From the NCBI RefSeq assembly GCF_014650575.1, contig NZ_BMVF01000002.1, forward strand, positions 1 to 64,000: a DNA stretch of 64,000 nt, read 5' to 3'. Each line of letters opens with the position of its first letter. Position 1 is the stretch's first letter. Shown here one piece after another: positions 18,341 to 26,418 of the stretch. The notes beneath the pieces are model-generated. The model searched no databases. It was not told where the DNA came from and worked only from the letters and a program-made list of their open reading frames with translations. This stretch comes from Streptomyces naganishii JCM 4654. GTDB lineage: Bacteria; Actinomycetota; Actinomycetes; Streptomycetales; Streptomycetaceae. The translations under genes and the position numbers were made by a program.

Positions 18341-19249
18341 GTGTCTGACTCCCTCAACACCCCCGAAGCTCCCGGAGCCGCGCGTCCCGCACCCGGCGAG
18401 CAGCCCCCGCACGCCCCCGGAGTGCCCGTCCGGCACACCAGGGCCAAGGGGGAGCCGCGCTTTCCCGACGGGCCGCGCGCCGATCCGGCCGGCTCGCACT
18501 TCGAGCGGCGGATCCGCAGCTTCCAGCCGCGGCGCAGCCGGGTGACCACGGGCCAGGCCGACGCCCTGCAACGGCTGTGGCCCAAGTGGGGGCTGGACAT
18601 CGACGGTCAGCGGGTCCTCGACCTCGCCGAGCTGTTCGGGAACACCCGCCCGGTCGTGCTGGAGATCGGGTTCGGGATGGGGGAGGCCACCGCGCAGATG
18701 GCCGCCGCCGACCCGGACACCAACATCCTCGCCGTCGACGTGCACACGCCCGGCCAGGGCAACCTGCTGAGCCTGGCCGACCGCAACGCGCTCACCAACG
18801 TCCGCGTCGGCAACGGCGACGCGATCATCCTGTTGCGCGAGATGCTCACCCCCGACTCCCTCGACGGGCTGCGCGTCTACTTCCCCGACCCCTGGCCCAA
18901 GAAGCGGCACCACAAGCGGCGGCTGATCCAGCCCGAGTTCCTCACGCTGGCCGCGACCCGGCTGCGCCCCGGGGCGACCGTGCACTGCGCCACCGACTGG
19001 GAGCCGTACGCCGAGCAGATGCTCGAGGTGCTGACCGCGCACCCCGACTTCGAGAACACCCGCCCCGACGGGGGTTTCGCACCCCGTCCCGGGTTCCGGC
19101 CGCTGACCCGTTTCGAGGGCCAGGGACTGGACAAGGGTCATGTGGTGAACGATCTGCTCTTCCGCCGCGTACCGCACGAGGACCGGACTCCGGAGCCGCC
19201 CGCCGACCCCTCGGCAGGCCCCGTCGCGGGCGGCGCACTCCCTCGTTAG
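18341..19249 (+). CDS. trmB: tRNA (guanosine(46)-N7)-methyltransferase
   Basis: 302 residues from the GTG at 18341. VVLEIGFGMGEATAQMAAAD is the SAM-binding motif of TrmB. VRVGNGDAI and YFPDPWPKKRHHKRRLIQPE are the diagnostic catalytic and tRNA-binding signatures. It methylates N7 of G46 in the tRNA variable loop. A disordered Pro-rich N-terminal tail of about 45 residues is longer than in most family members. There is no clear RBS; a -10-like TAAAAT at 18325-18330 ends ten bases before the GTG, so a very short or absent leader is possible. An ATG at 18311 lies inside the repeat array and is less likely. Confidence 0.92.
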   Translation: MSDSLNTPEAPGAARPAPGEQPPHAPGVPVRHTRAKGEPRFPDGPRADPAGSHFERRIRSFQPRRSRVTTGQADALQRLWPKWGLDIDGQRVLDLAELFGNTRPVVLEIGFGMGEATAQMAAADPDTNILAVDVHTPGQGNLLSLADRNALTNVRVGNGDAIILLREMLTPDSLDGLRVYFPDPWPKKRHHKRRLIQPEFLTLAATRLRPGATVHCATDWEPYAEQMLEVLTAHPDFENTRPDGGFAPRPGFRPLTRFEGQGLDKGHVVNDLLFRRVPHEDRTPEPPADPSAGPVAGGALPR

Positions 19250-19259
19250 GGTCAATGCC

Positions 19260-20681
19260 GTGGCCACCAGTCCCCCGTACCCGACACGTCCGAGCGTTCC
19301 CCCCGGCGGCCGGCCCCGGCACGCGCACTGGTGGCAGAGGCGATGGGTGCGCTACGGCGCCCTGATCACCCTGCTGGCGCTCTCCGGGCTGGTCATCCTC
19401 GCCCTGGTGCGCCGGCAGACCGGCACCGAGGGCTTCCTGGTGGGGCTGGGCCTGGCCGTGCTGCCGGTGCCGCTGCTGATGGCCGCCTTCCGCTGGCTGG
19501 ACCGGGTCGAACCCGGCCCCTGGCGGAACCTGCTGTTCGCCTTCGCCTGGGGGGCGTGCGCGGCGGCGCTGATAGCGATCGTCGCCAACAGCTTCGCCAC
19601 CCGCTGGATAGCCACCTCCACCGCCGACCCGTCCAGCGCGGACACCCTCGGCGCGACCGTCATAGCCCCGATCGTGGAGGAGTCGGCGAAGGCCGCCGCG
19701 GTCCTGCTGATCTTCCTCTTCCGCAGACGCGACTTCACCGGCATCGTCGACGGGGTCGTCATCGCCGGCGTCACCGCGACCGGCTTCGCGTTCACCGAGA
19801 ACATCCTCTACCTCGGCACCGCCTTCGGCACCGACCAGATGAGCGGCGGCCAGGGCATCGCCTCCGTCACCGCCGCGACGTTCTTCGTGCGCGTGATCAT
19901 GTCGCCGTTCGCGCACCCCCTGTTCACCGTCCTCACCGGCATCGGCTTCGGCCTGGCCGCGCTGTCCGGGGACCGCCAGCACCTGCGCCGGATCCTGTTC
20001 CCCCTGGCCGGCCTGCTGCTCGCGATGGGCATGCACGCCTTCTGGAACGGCTCGTCCACCTTCGGCGAGTACGGCTTCTTCGCGGTCTACGGCGCCTTCA
20101 TGGTGCCCGCGTTCGGGCTGCTGACCTGGCTGGTCGTCTCCACCCGGCAGCGCGAACTGCGGACCGTGCGCGCCGAGCTGCCCGCGTACACGGCGGCCGG
20201 CTGGCTCACCCCGGCCGAGCCGTACGCCCTCGGCTCCATGCGCGCCCGCAGGCTGGCCCGCGAGTACGCCCGCCGGCACCTGGGCAGGCAGGCCGCGCGG
20301 ACCGTGGCCCAGTACGAGGCCTACGCCACCTCCCTGGCCTTCCTGCGCCACCGGGGCAACCGGGGCCGGGCCGGCGCCGACTTCGTCCTGCGGGAGCAGC
20401 AGTTGCTGCACGAGCTGTGGCGCAGGCGCGAGACGGCGCAGCCGGCACTGGACCACGCGGCCCGGATGACCGCGCCCCCGATGCGGATGGCCGCGCCACC
20501 GTGGCCGGCGCACGGGCCAGTGCACGGACCGGTGCACGGGGTGTACGGCGCCCAGCCGCATCCGGTGCACCCCGTACACCCCGTACACCCCGCTCAGGGC
20601 CGGTACGCGCCGCCGCCGGGGCCGTACGGCTCCCAGCAGGGCTCGTACGGCCCGTACAACCCGTACCGCACCCAGCCGTAG
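19260..20681 (+). CDS. PrsW-like intramembrane metalloprotease
   Basis: 473 residues. About eight hydrophobic helices (about 35-300) carry the PrsW motifs: VEESAKAAAVLL, GFAFTENILY, FAHPLFTVLTGIGFG and MHAFWNGSS, whose Glu and His residues form the presumed active site. Family members cleave membrane proteins, e.g. B. subtilis PrsW cuts anti-sigma RsiW. The cytoplasmic tail is positively charged, then Pro/His/Tyr-rich with HPVHPVHPVHP and YGSYGPYNPY-like repeats. The GTG start is ten bases past the trmB stop with no RBS, and TAGGGT lies six bases upstream, suggesting leaderless or coupled translation. The substrate is unknown. Confidence 0.87.
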   Translation: MATSPPYPTRPSVPPGGRPRHAHWWQRRWVRYGALITLLALSGLVILALVRRQTGTEGFLVGLGLAVLPVPLLMAAFRWLDRVEPGPWRNLLFAFAWGACAAALIAIVANSFATRWIATSTADPSSADTLGATVIAPIVEESAKAAAVLLIFLFRRRDFTGIVDGVVIAGVTATGFAFTENILYLGTAFGTDQMSGGQGIASVTAATFFVRVIMSPFAHPLFTVLTGIGFGLAALSGDRQHLRRILFPLAGLLLAMGMHAFWNGSSTFGEYGFFAVYGAFMVPAFGLLTWLVVSTRQRELRTVRAELPAYTAAGWLTPAEPYALGSMRARRLAREYARRHLGRQAARTVAQYEAYATSLAFLRHRGNRGRAGADFVLREQQLLHELWRRRETAQPALDHAARMTAPPMRMAAPPWPAHGPVHGPVHGVYGAQPHPVHPVHPVHPAQGRYAPPPGPYGSQQGSYGPYNPYRTQP

Positions 20682-20693
20682 GCGGCCCGGGCG

Positions 20694-21638
20694 CTACGCC
20701 GACGCGTTCGTCAGCCTGGCGACCTCGTCCTGTGTCAGCCGCAGATCGGCCACGCCGAGCAGGGCGGGCAGCTGCTCCACCGTGCGCGCGGAGGCGATGG
20801 GGGCGGCCACGGTCGGCTGGGCCGCGAGCCAGGCCAGGGCCACGGTGGCGACCTCGGCGTCGTGGGCGCGGGCGACCTCGTCGAGGGCGGCCAGGACCCG
20901 CTGCCCGCGCTCGGTCGCCAGGTGCTTGGCGGCGCCCTCGGCCCGCGCGCTGTCCACCTTCGCACCCGGCCGGTACTTGCCGGTCAGGAAGCCGGAGGCG
21001 AGCGCGAAGTACGGCACGGCGGCCAGACCGGCGCGCTGGGCCAGGTCGAGCAGGTCGCCCTCGTAGGTGTCGCGGGAGACGAGGTTGTAGTGCGGCTGGA
21101 GCGCCACGTACCGGGCCAGGCCCTCCCTCTCGGAGAAGTCCAGCGAGGCCTTCAGGCGCTCGGCGGAGATGTTGGAGGCGGCGATGTGCCGCACCTTGCA
21201 CGCCCTCACCAGCTCGTCGAGGGCCCCGATGATCTCCTCGACCGGCACCTCGGGCTTGTCGAAGTGGGTGTAGTAGAGGTCGATGTAGTCGGTGCCCAGG
21301 CGCTTGAGGGAGGCGTCGGCGGCGGCCCTGATGTTGGCGGCGCTCAGGCCTGGGTAGTCGGGGTGCTGGCTGACCTTGGTGGCGATGACGACGTCGGAGC
21401 GGTTGCCGCGCGCCCGCACCCACTCGCCGATGATCGTCTCGGACTCGCCGCCCTTGTTGCCCTCGACCCAGGCCGAGTAGGAGTCGGCGGTGTCGACGAA
21501 GTTCCCGCCGGCCGCCGTGTAGGCGTCGAGGACGGCGAAGGACTGTTCCCGGTCGGCGGTCCAGCCGAAGACGTTGCCGCCGAGGGCGAGCGGGAAGACC
21601 TCGAGGTCGGATGTGCCGAGCTTGCGTACGGAAGTCAT
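20694..21638 (-). CDS. Aldo/keto reductase
   Basis: 314 residues from the ATG at 21638 (MTSVRKLGTSDLEVF). The (beta/alpha)8 AKR features are present: VDTADSYSAWVEG holds the catalytic Asp and Tyr, VVIATKVSQHPD the Lys, and DYIDLYYTHFDKPE the His. The C-terminal IASARTVEQLPALLG binds NADPH. It most resembles the AKR11-12-like general reductases of actinobacteria. It is convergent with the PrsW gene, with only 12 bp between stops. The natural substrate is unknown. Confidence 0.9.
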   Translation of the reverse strand: MTSVRKLGTSDLEVFPLALGGNVFGWTADREQSFAVLDAYTAAGGNFVDTADSYSAWVEGNKGGESETIIGEWVRARGNRSDVVIATKVSQHPDYPGLSAANIRAAADASLKRLGTDYIDLYYTHFDKPEVPVEEIIGALDELVRACKVRHIAASNISAERLKASLDFSEREGLARYVALQPHYNLVSRDTYEGDLLDLAQRAGLAAVPYFALASGFLTGKYRPGAKVDSARAEGAAKHLATERGQRVLAALDEVARAHDAEVATVALAWLAAQPTVAAPIASARTVEQLPALLGVADLRLTQDEVARLTNASA

Positions 21639-21753
21639 GTACAACATCAACAACGGCTTCCGGACGGCCCATTCCGGCACGCGCCGCATACTGCCGCAAA
21701 GGTTGCGCAAACCCCCGGACGGCGGTGCCGGCGGGGGCCGGGCGTGCGGGGTG

Positions 21754-22788
21754 TCAGGGGTTGAGGCCCTTGCCGCGCAGCCACGTCATCGGGTCGACGG
21801 CGGTGGCCTGGCCGTTCGGGTGGACCTCGAGGTGCAGGTGCGGGCCGGTGACGTTGCCGGTGGCGCCGACGCGGCCGATGACCTCGCCCGTGCTGACCTT
21901 CTGCCCGACCGAGACGCTGATCGAGGACTGGTGGCAGAACCACAGCTCGGTGCCGTCGTCGAGGGTCAGGACCGTGCGGTAGCCGTAGGCGCCGGCCCAG
22001 CCGGCCTCGGTGACGGTGCCGCTGTGGATGGCCTTGATCAGGGTGCCGGTGGGCGCGGCGAAGTCCAGGCCGGTGTGGTAGCCGGAGGACCACATGGAGC
22101 CGGGCTGGCCGAAGGTCCCGGTGAGGGTGTACGAGGAAGTGGGCAGCGTGTACTGCTTGGCGAGCTCGGCCAGCCGGGCGGCCTCGGCCTTCTTCTCCGC
22201 CTCCGCCTCGGCCTGCTTCTTCGCGGCGGCGGCCTTGGCCTCCGCGTCCTTGGCCGCCTTGGCGGCGGCCTCGTCGGCGAGCTTCGCGGCGGCGGCCTCT
22301 GCGGCCGCCTCGGCCTTGGTGTCGACCTGGGACTGCTGCTGCTCGGCCTGGGCCATGATGCGGTTGCGCAGCGCCTCGCCCGCGTCGGCGGCGCCCTTGG
22401 CGTTGTCGGCGGTGGTCACGCCCACGGAGCTGAGCGCGGTCGCGGAGCCCTGCGGGGCGTCGTCGTGGGACTCGTCGAACAGCGAGCCCACGGAGGGCAG
22501 GTCGGGCAGGGATATGGACACCGGCGGCTTGCCGGTGTTGGCGCTGGCCATGCCGCCCGCGCCGACGGCGGCTATGACGCCGACGCCGAGGACCGTGGAG
22601 CTGCGGGCCAGCCCGCCGCCGCGCTGCTTGCTGACGCGGTGCCGGCCGCGTGCCGGGCGGAGGGACTCCTCGGTGGGGTTCCACTCCTCCCAGGGGCCCT
22701 CGTCGTCACGCCGGTCGCCGTAGGCGAAGGTCCCGGTCCGCTGGCTCGGCATGGACGGGGCTTGTGGGGCAGGCGGGTTGGACGCCAC
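21754..22788 (-). CDS. M23 peptidoglycan endopeptidase with coiled coil
   Basis: 344 residues, GTG at 22788 with AAGGAG nine bases upstream. A cytoplasmic basic head (1-60) is followed by one membrane or signal-like helix (about 63-83, STVLGVGVIAAVGAGGMASA), then an Ala/Glu/Lys-rich coiled coil (about 135-225) and a LytM/M23 domain. The zinc ligands are intact: HTGLDFAAP and GPHLHLEVHPNG. It should cleave cell-wall peptide crosslinks outside the membrane. Expression is probably controlled by the c-di-AMP riboswitch in its leader, as for Streptomyces cell-wall hydrolases such as rpfA. Confidence 0.9.
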   Translation of the reverse strand: MASNPPAPQAPSMPSQRTGTFAYGDRRDDEGPWEEWNPTEESLRPARGRHRVSKQRGGGLARSSTVLGVGVIAAVGAGGMASANTGKPPVSISLPDLPSVGSLFDESHDDAPQGSATALSSVGVTTADNAKGAADAGEALRNRIMAQAEQQQSQVDTKAEAAAEAAAAKLADEAAAKAAKDAEAKAAAAKKQAEAEAEKKAEAARLAELAKQYTLPTSSYTLTGTFGQPGSMWSSGYHTGLDFAAPTGTLIKAIHSGTVTEAGWAGAYGYRTVLTLDDGTELWFCHQSSISVSVGQKVSTGEVIGRVGATGNVTGPHLHLEVHPNGQATAVDPMTWLRGKGLNP

Positions 22789-22801
22789 TCGGGCGCGCTC
22801 C

Positions 22802-22955
22802 TTTCCTTCCGTTTCGCCTACCGGGTTAGCTGACGGGTTCGGAGCGGGAAGGTCTCCTACGCGCGTAAAGCCAGCCGTGCCAACACGGCGGACAACGCCC
22901 GATTCACCCCAATTCGGTGGTTCCCCGGTTCCCTTGCGGGATTCGGCGCGTGCGC
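22802..22955 (-). ncRNA. c-di-AMP (ydaO/yuaA) riboswitch
   Basis: Read on the minus strand, the leader contains the conserved ydaO elements in order: CCGAATCCCGCAAGGGAACC, GGGGAACCAC, GGGGTGAATCGG, a variable hairpin, GTAGGAGACCTTCCCGCTCC, GAACCCGTCAGCTAACCCGG and GTAGGCGAAACGGAAGGA. It ends 14 bases before the GTG of the M23 peptidase. The class binds cyclic di-AMP, and in Streptomyces it usually lowers expression of cell-wall lytic enzymes when c-di-AMP is high. The pairing was judged by eye. Confidence 0.93.
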
Positions 22956-23071
22956 ACGGAGCCGCCTTCTGTGACGGCTGGGACGACCGCGCTGCGTTAT
23001 CGAACGTTAATAGAGGGGAGGCACCGATTCCAAGCCGTTCGGCTTGATCCTTAAACCTTTTTGGCCAGGAC
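22956..23071 (-). promoter_or_regulatory. promoter and leader region before the riboswitch
   Basis: An AT-richer stretch containing CTCTATTAACGTTCGATAACG (about 22994-23014), probably part of the promoter, and a perfect palindrome CAAGCCGTTCGGCTTG at about 23031-23046. No firm -35/-10 pair could be assigned. Confidence 0.4.
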
Positions 23072-23483
23072 TTACCGTCCATGAGCGGCGAAACCCGGGT
23101 GAGTTGACAAGAGTCCGGTAACGAACGGGCCACCCCGCCGCCGTACGGCGAGAAGCGCCATGTCGTCCGTCATCCCGCCCCCGCAGTGCCGCGCACCTCC
23201 GCCGCGAGGGCGGCGAGCAGGGCGTGGGGATCGCCGAACGCACGGCCCGCGAGGCGGAGTTCGGGGTCTTAGAAGGGAGCACCGCGGCCCGGCTGGACAG
23301 CAGCGGCGCGGCGACGAGGGGGGACGCGGTGAGGCTCGCGGGGGTGAGGCGGTCGTAGCAGGCACCGGCGAGGAGCAGCAGCGCGGGCAGGAACCGGACG
23401 GTTGCGCGGGCCGAGGCCCCGGCGGAGCTGAGCCGCCACCACCGGCCTGCGGCCGGGAGGCCGTCCGCGGCGCGCATCTCCAT
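23072..23483 (-). pseudogene. decayed membrane-anchored PP2C/SpoIIE-type phosphatase gene
   Basis: The 5' part encodes MRAADGLPAAGRWWRLSSAG and a membrane helix, VRFLPALLLLAGACYDRLTP then TASPLVAAPLLSSRAAVL, the usual N-terminus of Streptomyces membrane SpoIIE phosphatases. At about 23275 the frame changes to DPELRLAGRAFGDPHALLAA and then LAAEVRGTAGAG, and after one more shift to MTDDMALLAVRRR, the usual C-terminus. The whole catalytic core is missing and two frameshifts separate the remnants. It lies between the initiator tRNA and the M23 peptidase leader. Confidence 0.7.
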
Positions 23484-23637
23484 TTCGCTGCCGCCGTCCA
23501 GGTTTCCCGCAGCGGGCGCGGACAGCGAGTCGGTGTGGCCGTCCGGATGACAAGGTGTGACGAGGGACACGCCTGATGAGGGCCCGCGCACCGGCCGAAG
23601 GCACCCGGACGGCCCCGGACGGCCAGGGAAAACGTCC

Positions 23638-23669
23638 AGGGCCGGAATCCTTGATCGGATTCCGGCCCT
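23638..23669 (-). terminator. rho-independent-type hairpin after tRNA-fMet
   Basis: A perfect 13-bp stem, AGGGCCGGAATCC with GGATTCCGGCCCT, closes a six-base loop about 10 bases beyond the 3' end of the initiator tRNA. Confidence 0.8.
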
Positions 23670-23679
23670 GGGCCTTCAG

Positions 23680-23753
23680 TAGCGGGGACAGGATTTGAAC
23701 CTGCGACCTCTGGGTTATGAGCCCAGCGAGCTACCGAGCTGCTCCACCCCGCG
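23680..23753 (-). tRNA. tRNA-fMet (CAT), initiator
   Basis: 74 nt, cloverleaf with anticodon CAT in loop CTCATAA. Three G-C pairs (GGG/CCC) next to the anticodon loop and an unpaired first position (C1 opposite U72) mark it as the initiator. A C1-U72 mismatch also occurs in mycobacterial initiators. CCA is not encoded. Confidence 0.95.
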
Positions 23754-23820
23754 TCGTTGTGATTCCAGTGTACGCCATGTTCGGGGGCGCTCGCGCCCAC
23801 ATAAACGCCGGCCGGTCCGC

Positions 23821-24951
23821 TCAGCCCACGAGGTGCCGGTTCGGCTCCTTGGCGGCCTCCTCGAACTCCGGTACGACGACGACCTCCGCGCCCCCGGCCG
23901 CCAGCACTCCGGTCCCGTCGGCGCCCTGGACGAAGGTGTCCGGCTCACGCCACGCGGTGACCACTCTCCTCACGCCGGCGTCCAGAATCAGCCGGGCGCA
24001 CGGGCGCGGGCGGGAGGCGCGTCGGGCGCACGGTTCGAGGCTGCTGTAGACGGTGGCTCCCGCGAGCCGCGCATCGGCGGGGTCGACCTTGGCGAGGGCT
24101 GCCTCCTCGGCGTGCGTGACCGGGTCGCCGGCCTCCCGGGAGTGTCCCCGCGCCAGCTCGGTGCCGTCCGCGGCGACGACCACCGCGCCCACGCTGAACG
24201 CGGTCCGCGACGGCGGGCACTGCGCGGCCAGCTCGCAGGCGACGCGCAGCCAGTGCCGGTCGGCGGGGACGGCGAGGGACCCGGTGCCGGGGGCGGTGGG
24301 CTCGTAGCGCATGAGGACCACGTCCTCGATGACGCGGGTCTCCACCAGCCGCAGCCGTCCTCCTTGGTACTCCCCCGGCCCGAACAGCCGGGGCGCCTTC
24401 GCGTCCCCGACGAACAGCGGGGCGAGCACGAGCTGCACCTCGTCCGCGAGGCGCTGCTGGAGCAGCTGGGTGTGGACGGTCCCGCCGCCCTCGACCATGA
24501 GCCGGCGCACGCCGAGCACGTCGTGCAGGTGCTCCAGGAGCCGCGCCCAGTCCAGCGCGGCGCCCAGCGGCACGACCTCGGCGGCGATCCCGGCCTCGCG
24601 CAGCCGGCGCGCGCCGGCGTCGGTCGTGTAGACCGCCTTGTCCCCGCCGGTGTGCCAGAAGACCGCGTCCGGGTCCAGCTCTCCGGAGGCGCTGACCGTC
24701 ACCTTCAGCGGGTACTCCGGCTTCCCGGCGGCCACGCGGGCGGCGCGCCGCCCGGGCGAGTTCACCAGCAGCCGCGGGTTGTCGGCGCGCAGGGTGCCGG
24801 CGCCGACCAGGATCGCGTCCACGGACGCCCGCACCTCGTCGACGCGGTCGAAGTCGGCGGGCGAGGAGAGCAGCAGCCGCTCGGGCCCGGTGTCGTCCAG
24901 ATACCCGTCGAGGGAGACGGCGGCGGACAGCAGGACGTAGGGACGGGGCAT
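23821..24951 (-). CDS. RibD-like reductase-deaminase fusion, reversed domain order
   Basis: 376 residues from the ATG at 24951 (MPRPYVLLSAAVSLDGYL). The N-terminal half is a RibD_C/dihydrofolate-reductase-like reductase (AILVGAGTLRADNPRLLV, RRLMVEGGGTVHTQLLQ). The C-terminal half is a zinc deaminase with HAEEAAL and [19 protein letters not shown], so the His and two Cys zinc ligands and catalytic Glu are intact. Canonical RibD has deaminase first; here the order is swapped. Domain content fits deamination and reduction of a ribosylated pyrimidine in flavin or deazaflavin-like pathways. No other rib genes are nearby, so it may serve a specialised pathway. Confidence 0.82.
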   Translation of the reverse strand: MPRPYVLLSAAVSLDGYLDDTGPERLLLSSPADFDRVDEVRASVDAILVGAGTLRADNPRLLVNSPGRRAARVAAGKPEYPLKVTVSASGELDPDAVFWHTGGDKAVYTTDAGARRLREAGIAAEVVPLGAALDWARLLEHLHDVLGVRRLMVEGGGTVHTQLLQQRLADEVQLVLAPLFVGDAKAPRLFGPGEYQGGRLRLVETRVIEDVVLMRYEPTAPGTGSLAVPADRHWLRVACELAAQCPPSRTAFSVGAVVVAADGTELARGHSREAGDPVTHAEEAALAKVDPADARLAGATVYSSLEPCARRASRPRPCARLILDAGVRRVVTAWREPDTFVQGADGTGVLAAGGAEVVVVPEFEEAAKEPNRHLVG

Positions 24952-25002
24952 CGGCGCGCTCTCTCTGGCCAGACAGGTGACACCCCCATCCTCCCGGCCC
25001 AC

Positions 25003-25268
25003 CGCGGGCCCGGGAAACCGGGGGCGAGCCGGAGGGCCCGGCAGCGCGGTCCCGCGGCGGCTCGGGCGGTCCCCGGCGGTCCTCGGCGGAGTCAGGCGGT
25101 GGCTTCGATGGTCGTCGGCTGGGACACCTCGAAGCCGGTCACCTCAAGCTCTTGATTCGACACATTTCTATGTTGACGTTTCTCGATTCAAGACGCAAGG
25201 TTGCATCAATGGACGTCGATACAGGCGGTTCCGGGCCACCGGCATGCCCCGTCACCTGGGAGTGAGTC
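25003..25268 (+). promoter_or_regulatory. promoter/operator region of arsM
   Basis: An AT-rich island stands out from its surroundings. It has an imperfect inverted repeat, CTTGATTCGA (25151-25160) with TCGATTCAAG (25183-25192), and a -35-like TTGACG (25173-25178) inside it. ArsR-family repressors bind such dyads in ars promoters, but no arsR gene is adjacent. Confidence 0.45.
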
Positions 25269-26162
25269 ATGAGTGAGCAGTCCACCGACCTGCGCGAGAC
25301 CGTCCGCCGGCGCTACGCCGCCGCAGCCGTGAAGGTGACCGAGGGCGGTGCCGCGTGCTGCGGGCCGCAGCCGGTCGAGGTCGACGCGGACTTCGGCTCG
25401 GCCCTGTACGCCGCCGAGGAGCGCGACGCGCTGCCCGCCGAGGCGGTCGCCGCGTCCCTCGGCTGCGGCAACCCGACCGCCGTGGCGGAACTGCGTGAGG
25501 GCGAACGCGTCCTCGACCTGGGCTCGGGCGGCGGCATCGACGTCCTGCTCTCCGCCCGGCGTGTCGGCCCCACCGGCAAGGCCTACGGGGTCGACATGAC
25601 CGACGAGATGCTGGCCCTGGCGCTGGCCAACGCCGAGAAGGCGGGCGCGACGAACGTCGAGTTCCTCAGGGGCACCATCGAGTCCGTCCCGCTGCCCGCG
25701 AAGACCATCGACGTGGTGATCTCGAACTGCGTGATCAACCTGTCCGTCGACAAGGCCGCCGTGTTCGCCGAGGCCTTCCGCGTCCTCAGGCCCGGCGGCC
25801 GCATCGGCGTCTCCGACGTCGTCGCCGACGACACCCTCACGCCCGAACAGCGGGCCGAGCGAGGCGACTACGCCGGCTGCGTCGCCGGCGCGCTCTCCTT
25901 CGCCGAGTACCGCGCGGGGCTGGAGGCCGCCGGGTTCACGGACGTCGAGATCGTGCCGGCCCACCCGGTCGCCGACGGAATGCACTCGGCGGTCGTCCGG
26001 GCCACCAAGCCTCCGGTGGCCGATGCCGGAGCCGATGCCGGGGACACGGCCGCCACCTGTTGCGGCGTCAACGCCTGCTGCACTTCTGCCGAGTCGGCGG
26101 CCGACCCGTCCCGGACCGTCACCGGGGCCAAGGCGGCGTCGGGCTGCGGCTGCACCGGCTGA
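25269..26162 (+). CDS. arsM: Arsenite methyltransferase ArsM
   Basis: 297 residues. SAM motif VLDLGSGGGIDVLLSAR near residue 81 and VDMTDEML near 108 fit the class I fold. Cys66 (LGCGNP), Cys154 (ISNCVINL) and Cys204 (DYAGCVAG) match the three conserved arsenic-binding cysteines; the 50-residue spacing of the last two equals that of known ArsM. The enzyme methylates trivalent arsenic to mono-, di- and trimethyl species. An N-terminal Cys30-Cys31 pair and a Cys-rich tail (CCGVNACC, CGC) suggest extra metalloid binding. It stands alone without arsR, arsB or arsC. Confidence 0.92.
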   Translation: MSEQSTDLRETVRRRYAAAAVKVTEGGAACCGPQPVEVDADFGSALYAAEERDALPAEAVAASLGCGNPTAVAELREGERVLDLGSGGGIDVLLSARRVGPTGKAYGVDMTDEMLALALANAEKAGATNVEFLRGTIESVPLPAKTIDVVISNCVINLSVDKAAVFAEAFRVLRPGGRIGVSDVVADDTLTPEQRAERGDYAGCVAGALSFAEYRAGLEAAGFTDVEIVPAHPVADGMHSAVVRATKPPVADAGADAGDTAATCCGVNACCTSAESAADPSRTVTGAKAASGCGCTG

Positions 26163-26257
26163 GCGCGCGAACGCGAAACGGACTCGGCGCCCGGCCGGCC
26201 GAAACCGGCCCGGGCGCCGCGCGGCTGGCGGAGGGACCGGCCCTCCGTCCGCATCCG

Positions 26258-26330
26258 TAGGCCCTGTGGGACTCGAACCCACAACCAATGGATTAAAAGT
26301 CCACTGCTCTGCCAATTGAGCTAAGGGCCC
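26258..26330 (-). tRNA. tRNA-Lys (TTT)
   Basis: 73 nt. Acceptor GGGCCCT pairs with AGGGCCT, discriminator A, anticodon TTT in loop CTTTTAA. CCA is not encoded. Confidence 0.95.
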
Positions 26331-26418
26331 AGGCGATGTCGCCTCCCCGAGCATAGCCGGACGAGGCCGGGTCTCCGATCGGGTATCGGAGTGCCGGGCC
26401 GGAAGTGTGCCGTACGGG

